From: Vibrio spartinae | GTDB lineage: Bacteria; Pseudomonadota; Gammaproteobacteria; Enterobacterales; Vibrionaceae | Direction: 5' to 3' | Length of the DNA stretch: 64,000 bases | NCBI RefSeq assembly: GCF_024347135.1 | Contig: NZ_AP024907.1 | Location: 2,843,001-2,907,000 of the forward strand | Shown: one piece after another, positions 59,828 through 64,000 of the stretch | Position numbering within the stretch: position 1 is the first letter of the stretch | Layout of the letters: each line of letters begins with the position of its first letter | Position numbers and translations under genes: made by a program | The notes under the pieces: generated by a model | Told to the model about the DNA's origin: nothing | Databases searched by the model: none | Seen by the model: the letters and a program-made list of their open reading frames with translations, nothing else

Positions 59828-59902
59828 AGGTCTATAGCCAAGTGGTAAGGCAACGGGTTTTGATCCCGTCATCCCCTGGTTCGAATCCAGGTAGACCTGC
59901 CA
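59828..59902 (+). tRNA. tRNA-Gln (UUG), copy 1
   Basis: 75 bases with CCA; acceptor AGGTCTA/TAGACCT, anticodon loop TTTTGAT. Confidence 0.97.
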
Positions 59903-59909
59903 TATATTA

Positions 59910-59944
59910 TTTGTCTCAATCTGGGAAAAAGAGATTGAAACAAA
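59910..59944. repeat. Long hairpin in the Gln-Met spacer
   Basis: A 13-bp stem with one mismatch (arms 59910-59922 and 59932-59944), loop of 9. A likely processing or stabilising structure in the tRNA precursor. Confidence 0.6.
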
Positions 59945-59980
59945 TCGCGGGATTGATTATATTGTCTCGCTCAAAAATGA

Positions 59981-60057
59981 GGCTACGTAGCTCAGCTGGT
60001 TAGAGCACATCACTCATAATGATGGGGTCACAGGTTCGAATCCCGTCGTAGCCACCA
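59981..60057 (+). tRNA. tRNA-Met (CAU), copy 2
   Basis: Identical to copy 1 over 77 bases. First gene of the first 424-bp cassette. Confidence 0.97.
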
Positions 60058-60082
60058 TATTAAATTCTTTTGCTACTGATAT

Positions 60083-60169
60083 GCGGTGGTGGCGGAATTG
60101 GTAGACGCGCTAGCTTCAGGTGCTAGTGTCCGTTAGGACGTGAGGGTTCAAGTCCCTCCCTCCGCACCA
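60083..60169 (+). tRNA. tRNA-Leu (CAG), copy 1
   Basis: 87 bases with CCA. Anticodon loop TTCAGGT. The acceptor stem GCGGTGG/CCTCCGC contains a T5-T68 mismatch. Confidence 0.95.
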
Positions 60170-60185
60170 AGCAAAAGAATATTAC

Positions 60186-60260
60186 AGGTCTATAGCCAAG
60201 TGGTAAGGCAACGGGTTTTGATCCCGTCATTCCCTGGTTCGAGTCCAGGTAGACCTGCCA
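60186..60260 (+). tRNA. tRNA-Gln (UUG), copy 2
   Basis: Differs from copy 1 at two positions (ATTCCC for ATCCCC; T-loop TTCGAGT for TTCGAAT). Confidence 0.97.
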
Positions 60261-60267
60261 TATCAAG

Positions 60268-60306
60268 TGACTTTGAACAATATGTTGAAAGTCAGAGCGA
60301 AAGCTC
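60268..60306 (+). repeat. Gln-Leu spacer double hairpin, copy 1
   Basis: Stem TGACTTT/AAAGTCA with inner AACA/TGTT, then GAGC-GAAA-GCTC with a GNRA tetraloop. Repeated at 60525-60563 and 60979-61017. Confidence 0.7.
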
Positions 60307-60319
60307 AACAATGAACAAT

Positions 60320-60404
60320 GCGGAAGTGGCGAAATTGGTAGACGCACCAGATTTAGGTTCTGGCGCCGCAAGGTGTGAGAGTTCAAGTCTCTCCTTCCGC
60401 ACCA
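60320..60404 (+). tRNA. tRNA-Leu (UAG), copy 2
   Basis: Identical to copy 1. Confidence 0.97.
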
Positions 60405-60441
60405 TAGTTAAGATAACGTCTTTAAGCGAAGTTATCACAAT

Positions 60442-60516
60442 AGGTCTATAGCCAAGTGGTAAGGCAACGGGTTTTGATCCCGTCATCCCCTGGTTCGAAT
60501 CCAGGTAGACCTGCCA
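60442..60516 (+). tRNA. tRNA-Gln (UUG), copy 3
   Basis: Identical to Gln copy 1. The Leu(UAG)-Gln unit here is 197 bases, exactly like 59706-59902. Confidence 0.97.
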
Positions 60517-60524
60517 ATATTAAA

Positions 60525-60563
60525 TGACTTTGGACAACACGTTGAAAGTCAGAGCGAAAGCTC
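60525..60563 (+). repeat. Gln-Leu spacer double hairpin, copy 2
   Basis: Same structure as at 60268. The inner loop has changed (GGACAACACGTTG), while both outer stems and the GAAA tetraloop are kept. Confidence 0.65.
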
Positions 60564-60576
60564 AACAATAAACAAT

Positions 60577-60661
60577 GCGGAAGTGGCGAAATTGGTAGAC
60601 GCACCAGATTTAGGTTCTGGCGCCGCAAGGTGTGAGAGTTCAAGTCTCTCCTTCCGCACCA
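60577..60661 (+). tRNA. tRNA-Leu (UAG), copy 3
   Basis: Identical to copy 1. Confidence 0.97.
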
Positions 60662-60691
60662 CGGTTTTGTTATCACACAGATAACTGATAT

Positions 60692-60768
60692 GGCTACGTA
60701 GCTCAGCTGGTTAGAGCACATCACTCATAATGATGGGGTCACAGGTTCAAATCCCGTCGTAGCCACCA
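60692..60768 (+). tRNA. tRNA-Met (CAU), copy 3
   Basis: One base different from the other copies: the T-loop reads TTCAAAT instead of TTCGAAT. First gene of the second 424-bp cassette. Confidence 0.96.
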
Positions 60769-60793
60769 TATTAAATTCTTTTGCTACTGATAT

Positions 60794-60880
60794 GCGGTGG
60801 TGGCGGAATTGGTAGACGCGCTAGCTTCAGGTGCTAGTGTCCGTTAGGACGTGAGGGTTCAAGTCCCTCCCTCCGCACCA
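60794..60880 (+). tRNA. tRNA-Leu (CAG), copy 2
   Basis: Identical to Leu(CAG) copy 1, including the T5-T68 mismatch. Confidence 0.95.
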
Positions 60881-60896
60881 AGCAAAAGAATATTAC

Positions 60897-60971
60897 AGGT
60901 CTATAGCCAAGTGGTAAGGCAACGGGTTTTGATCCCGTCATTCCCTGGTTCGAGTCCAGGTAGACCTGCCA
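60897..60971 (+). tRNA. tRNA-Gln (UUG), copy 4
   Basis: Identical to Gln copy 2. Confidence 0.97.
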
Positions 60972-60978
60972 TATCAAG

Positions 60979-61017
60979 TGATTTTGAACAATATGTTGAA
61001 AGTCAGAGCGAAAGCTC
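60979..61017 (+). repeat. Gln-Leu spacer double hairpin, copy 3
   Basis: As at 60268 with one C to T change that turns a G-C pair to G-U, so the stem is kept. Confidence 0.65.
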
Positions 61018-61030
61018 AACAATAAACAAT

Positions 61031-61115
61031 GCGGAAGTGGCGAAATTGGTAGACGCACCAGATTTAGGTTCTGGCGCCGCAAGGTGTGAGAGTTCAAGTC
61101 TCTCCTTCCGCACCA
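61031..61115 (+). tRNA. tRNA-Leu (UAG), copy 4
   Basis: Identical to copy 1. Last gene of the array. Confidence 0.97.
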
Positions 61116-61122
61116 TGACTCT

Positions 61123-61147
61123 AACCCAGACAAATGTCTGGGTTTTC
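61123..61147 (+). terminator. Intrinsic terminator of the tRNA array
   Basis: AACCCAGACA / TGTCTGGGTT followed by TTCTTTT, 8 bases after the last tRNA. Confidence 0.92.
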
Positions 61148-61348
61148 TTTTATCTGAACCGCGTAAATCACGTCTGATGACAACCGATTGTAGTACTTGT
61201 TTTGATTAGAATATCCGGATGAATAGGCTGGAATCGGCATACGATAAAGGTGTTGATATCCTTGTTTTTCTTGTTTGAGAAAACAGGGATGGTGATTTGT
61301 GAGGTGCTATCAATTCAGCGCCGACTTGGTTCCATTTGCTAGGCATAA

Positions 61349-61374
61349 AAAAATCCAGCCGTAGCTGGATTTTT
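61349..61374 (-). terminator. Intrinsic terminator of flaC
   Basis: AAAAATCCAGC/GCTGGATTTTT, 11-bp stem, loop of 4, T-run on the minus strand. Near-copy of 18078-18103. Confidence 0.92.
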
Positions 61375-61394
61375 GCTCGTAAGGATAAAATAAA

Positions 61395-62528
61395 TTATCC
61401 AAGTAATCCTAATGCAGCACTTGGTGCTTGTTTCGCTTGTGCCAAAACAGAGCTTGATGCCTGAGAAAGGATTTGGGACTTCGTCAATGCTGTGGTTTCT
61501 TTCGCAAAATCGGTATCTTTGATCCGGCTCTTTGAAGCATTCACATTCTCATTGATGTTATCCAAGTTACTGATCGCATGTCCAAAACGGTTTTGGAATG
61601 CGCCAAGTTCAGCACGATGACTATCCACATACTTCAGTGCAGCATCAACGACAGCAACCGATTGTTGAGAACCGCCAACCGAAGTTACATCAATACTACT
61701 AACGGTTGTCGCTTTACCTTCACCGATACCAAGCTCACCAGCAAGACTGCCACCGAAGCTCACTGAACCATCCACTTTATTACTATCCGTGAATAACTGC
61801 AGTTTACCTTCATCATCAACAGACGCTTTCACCATGTCAGTCTGACCATTGATATAGGTCGCCAACTCTTCAATATCATCACCCGCTTTGGCATTGATAT
61901 TAATGGTTTGCTCGCCATTGAGTTTGTCATTGACTGTAATGGACAGATCGTTGGCACCATTTTGTACTTGCCAGTTTTTCCCCTTACCATTCTCAGCAAT
62001 ATAAGACATACCGCCCATCATGCTATTGTCGCTACGCATATCTTTCAGGTGGAGCATGACAGCTTCACCGCTGTCAGAACCAATCTGGAAAGATTTGGTC
62101 TCGAAAGTACCATTGAGAAGCTTATTACCGCCGAATGATGTTGTTTCCGCAACACGGTTTAATTCATCATTCAATGCTGTAATTTCTTCCTGAATCGCAA
62201 CACGATCCGATTTCGAGTTAGAACCATTCGAAGATTGAAGAGACAAGTCTCTCATCCGTTGCAGAATGCTGGTTGTTTCATTCATTGCCCCTTCCGCAGT
62301 CTGAGCAATTGAAATACCGTCATTCGCGTTACGAACAGCAACACCCAATCCTCGGCTTTGAACACTCAAACGATTTGAGATTTGAAGGCCAGCCGAATCA
62401 TCCTTAGCACTGTTGATTCGATATCCTGAGGATAAGCGTTCCATTGATGAGTTCATCGACTGCGTAGCACTGTTAAGATAGCGCTGTGCCGTCATCGCAG
62501 AAACGTTCGTGTTAACATTAACCGCCAT
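61395..62528 (-). CDS. flaC: Flagellin (position of V. cholerae flaC)
   Basis: 377 residues with both conserved flagellin ends ([18 protein letters not shown] and [10 protein letters not shown]). It is close to the 18132-19265 flagellin across its full length. The symbol follows position between ychF and flaA as in V. cholerae. A ribosome site GGAGAA, a repeat-rich leader and a sigma-28-like promoter lie upstream. Two small oddities at normally fixed places are DDSAG (usually DDAAG) and GLGVAVRN (usually GLDVAVRN). Confidence 0.95.
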   Translation of the reverse strand: MAVNVNTNVSAMTAQRYLNSATQSMNSSMERLSSGYRINSAKDDSAGLQISNRLSVQSRGLGVAVRNANDGISIAQTAEGAMNETTSILQRMRDLSLQSSNGSNSKSDRVAIQEEITALNDELNRVAETTSFGGNKLLNGTFETKSFQIGSDSGEAVMLHLKDMRSDNSMMGGMSYIAENGKGKNWQVQNGANDLSITVNDKLNGEQTININAKAGDDIEELATYINGQTDMVKASVDDEGKLQLFTDSNKVDGSVSFGGSLAGELGIGEGKATTVSSIDVTSVGGSQQSVAVVDAALKYVDSHRAELGAFQNRFGHAISNLDNINENVNASKSRIKDTDFAKETTALTKSQILSQASSSVLAQAKQAPSAALGLLG

Positions 62529-62545
62529 AGTGGTTTCTCCTATTG

Positions 62546-62596
62546 ATTTTCCGACGTCGCGGAAATTCTTGACTGTTTTCCGACGTCTCGGAAAAC
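62546..62596 (-). promoter_or_regulatory. flaC leader with two palindromes and CGGAAA motifs
   Basis: A 9-bp stem GTTTTCCGA/TCGGAAAAC (62575-62596) and a second TTTCCG/CGGAAA pair (62548-62565) lie between promoter and start. The same motif precedes the flagellin at 18132-19265. Confidence 0.6.
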
Positions 62597-62621
62597 TATA
62601 GTTCTCTCAAAGTTCGATCTT

Positions 62622-62648
62622 TTAGCGACTCAAAATGAATTTCCTTTA
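62622..62648 (-). promoter_or_regulatory. Sigma-28-like promoter of flaC
   Basis: TAAA, 15 bases, GTCGCTAA on the minus strand. The -35 box is perfect; the -10 box has two changes. Confidence 0.75.
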
Positions 62649-63071
62649 GAAAAAAGAAGGGGTTTTCGTAGTGAAGGGATCGTCCAGAAGAGAAAATGAG
62701 AGAGACAACACAAATCTCATATAAAACTCGGAAAAGACTCAAGTTTTTCCTCATGGTGCCGAGGGGTAGGAATTGATGCTGCCGATTAACGGCTCACAAT
62801 AGCGCTGAAGTCATTTGATTTGGAGATAAGGAATTGATATGACGGGAAAAGAAAAAGCCCCTTATCTTTGAGAGAACCGGGGCTATTAGTGGTAGTCAAT
62901 CATGTGGAGATCAAGAGAAATGAACACATCATGACTAACCGGGTGTATGATGAGGAATGAATATAAAACAGGTGTAAAACTTGAGAGCGCTTTATACCAT
63001 CCACAAATCACACTTTACCAAAAAAGCTTTATCACATACCCACGTCTGAGCTGCATGATAAAGCTCTGCTA
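62649..63071. other. Intergenic DNA between flaC and flaA
   Basis: It carries the flaA terminator (62850-62884) and, beside it, the upstream flank of the flaC promoter. No gene or further element is seen. Confidence 0.5.
62850..62884 (-). terminator. Probable terminator of flaA
   Basis: AGCCCC/GGGGCT with a 17-base loop, then TTTTTCTTTT on the minus strand. It lies about 190 bases after the flaA stop, so the mRNA would have a long 3' end. Confidence 0.65.
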
Positions 63072-64000
63072 CTACTGCAATAGTGACATTGCAGAGTTTG
63101 GTAACTGTTTTGCCTGAGCAAGTATTGAAGTACCTGCCTGTTGCAATATTTGAGCTTTTGTCATCTGCGTCGTTTCTTTCGCAAAGTCGGTATCTTTAAT
63201 CCGGCTCTTCGACGCTTCAACATTTTCCTGTATGTTCGACAAATTATTGATACTGTGGCTTAAACGGTTCTGTTTTGCCCCTAAATCTGCACGTTGAGAG
63301 TCAACATACTGAAGCGCAGCATCAAGCACACCGACCGAGTTCTGCGAACTACCAACATCCATAATATTAGTGCTCTGAACCGTCGTATTCTGTCCAGGCC
63401 CGCCGTTCAGACCCAACTCAGAGGCCAACCCGCCAGAAACGGAGAGATTACCCTGAAGGTTAGACTCCGCCATAAAGAGCTGGAGGTGTCCTTCATCATC
63501 CACAGAAGCGGTGACATCATCTACCTGCCCATTGAGGTAAGTTGCCAACTCTTCGATGTCATCACCAGATTTCGCCATGACATCCACTGAAACCTGTTCG
63601 CCATTTTTCTTGGTAAACTCGAATTTCAGATCCCGAGCATTCTCGGGAACCCCCCAATGCATGTCTTTCGGTTGTTCGGACACAAATGTCTGACCGCCCA
63701 TACGGAAATCATCAGCACGAATACTGGTGAGACCAACAATGATCGCTTCACCGGAGCTGGCACCAATCTGGAAAGCTGACTCACCAAACGTACCGTTCAA
63801 CAGTTTCCGACCACCGAATGAGGTTGTTTCTGCGATTCGGTTCAATTCATCCTGAAGGGCCGTATACTCTTCATTCAGCGCCTTACGCTCAGATGGGGAG
63901 TTCGTCCCGTTTGCAGACTGGAGTGACAAATCTCGCATCCGTTGCAATATACTGGTTGACTCATTCATTGCCCCTTCAGCAGTCTGTGCAATCGAAATAC
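63072..64000 (-). CDS. flaA: Flagellin FlaA (partial, N-terminus off the window)
   Basis: 309 codons are visible; the N-terminal helix continues past base 64000, and the frame is open to the edge ([16 protein letters not shown]). The sequence fits V. cholerae FlaA, the flagellin essential for the filament there: [58 protein letters not shown] and the end [10 protein letters not shown]. In V. cholerae flaA uses a sigma-54 promoter; that region is outside this window. Confidence 0.95.
   Translation of the reverse strand, partial: ISIAQTAEGAMNESTSILQRMRDLSLQSANGTNSPSERKALNEEYTALQDELNRIAETTSFGGRKLLNGTFGESAFQIGASSGEAIIVGLTSIRADDFRMGGQTFVSEQPKDMHWGVPENARDLKFEFTKKNGEQVSVDVMAKSGDDIEELATYLNGQVDDVTASVDDEGHLQLFMAESNLQGNLSVSGGLASELGLNGGPGQNTTVQSTNIMDVGSSQNSVGVLDAALQYVDSQRADLGAKQNRLSHSINNLSNIQENVEASKSRIKDTDFAKETTQMTKAQILQQAGTSILAQAKQLPNSAMSLLQ

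Noticed and set aside
60123..61133. Several 60-110 codon frames across the tRNA array, on both strands
   Set aside because: They are translations of tRNA genes and their repeats (such as GRRDLNSHTLRRQNLNLVRL). These are well-known false ORFs in databases.
59586..64000. tRNA array as an integration site of a mobile element
   Set aside because: No integrase is nearby, and the repeated segments are complete tRNA cassettes, not attachment-site fragments. The flanks (ychF and flaC/flaA) match V. cholerae order.

Overview
The window is bacterial chromosomal DNA from a gammaproteobacterium of the genus Vibrio or a very close relative. Three things support this. The polar-flagellar order flagellins-flaG-fliD-flaI-fliS-flrA-flrB-flrC-fliEFGHIJ-fliKLM is typical of vibrios. 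There are five flagellin genes, split 3+2. The housekeeping order also matches chromosome 1 of Vibrio cholerae as I remember it. The species cannot be fixed from this window.

Layout. Bases 1-21100 (all minus strand) hold a large part of the polar flagellar regulon: the regulators FlrA, FlrB and FlrC; the basal body, switch and export genes fliE to fliM (fliM is cut by the left edge); the cap and chaperone genes fliD, flaI and fliS; flaG; and three flagellins. I can read sigma-54 promoters before fliE, flrB and fliK, and sigma-28-type promoters before four flagellin genes. Bases 21101-22076 encode a DyP-type haem peroxidase. Bases 22307-31305 (minus) are a nine-gene block: an FTR1 iron permease, a P19/Tp34 periplasmic metal protein, a DUF2318 membrane protein with Cys clusters and a YHS-like tail, two FtsX-type permeases, a LolD/MacB-type ATPase, a TlpA-like thioredoxin lipoprotein, a PCuAC-type copper chaperone, and a lipoprotein with an NqrC-like FMN-attachment domain. 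A promoter with an overlapping Fur-box-like sequence precedes FTR1. Bases 31750-37613 carry a winged-helix regulator, yffB-dapE-M15 peptidase-DUF2897, bamC, dapA and bcp. Bases 37830-59302 carry an MCP, perM, bepA-arsC-flavodoxin, a DUF2066 protein, uraA, ybaK, ushA, kdsA-sirB1-sirB2-prmC-prfA-hemA (in reverse), and lolB-ispE-prs-pth-ychF. Bases 59586-61115 hold 13 tRNA genes (Met, Leu-UAG, Leu-CAG, Gln) built from duplicated cassettes. Bases 61395-64000 contain flaC and the C-terminal part of flaA, which runs off the right edge.

How the parts fit. FlrA should switch on flrBC and the fliE and fliK operons through sigma-54, and sigma-28 should then drive the extra flagellins. The iron block looks like a complete ferrous or reductive iron importer. 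P19 and FTR1 take up the metal, and the thioredoxin, DUF2318 and flavin lipoprotein are plausible redox partners. The ABC/FtsX module has an unknown substrate, and the PCuAC protein may supply copper to P19. The NqrC-like flavoprotein and the PCuAC protein inside an FTR1-P19 locus are the most unusual content.

A second recurring pattern is 15-18 bp imperfect tandem repeats. They appear in fliK, the DUF2066 gene, the flavin lipoprotein gene, the intergenic DNA before the DyP gene, and across the stop codons of one flagellin and of the PCuAC gene.
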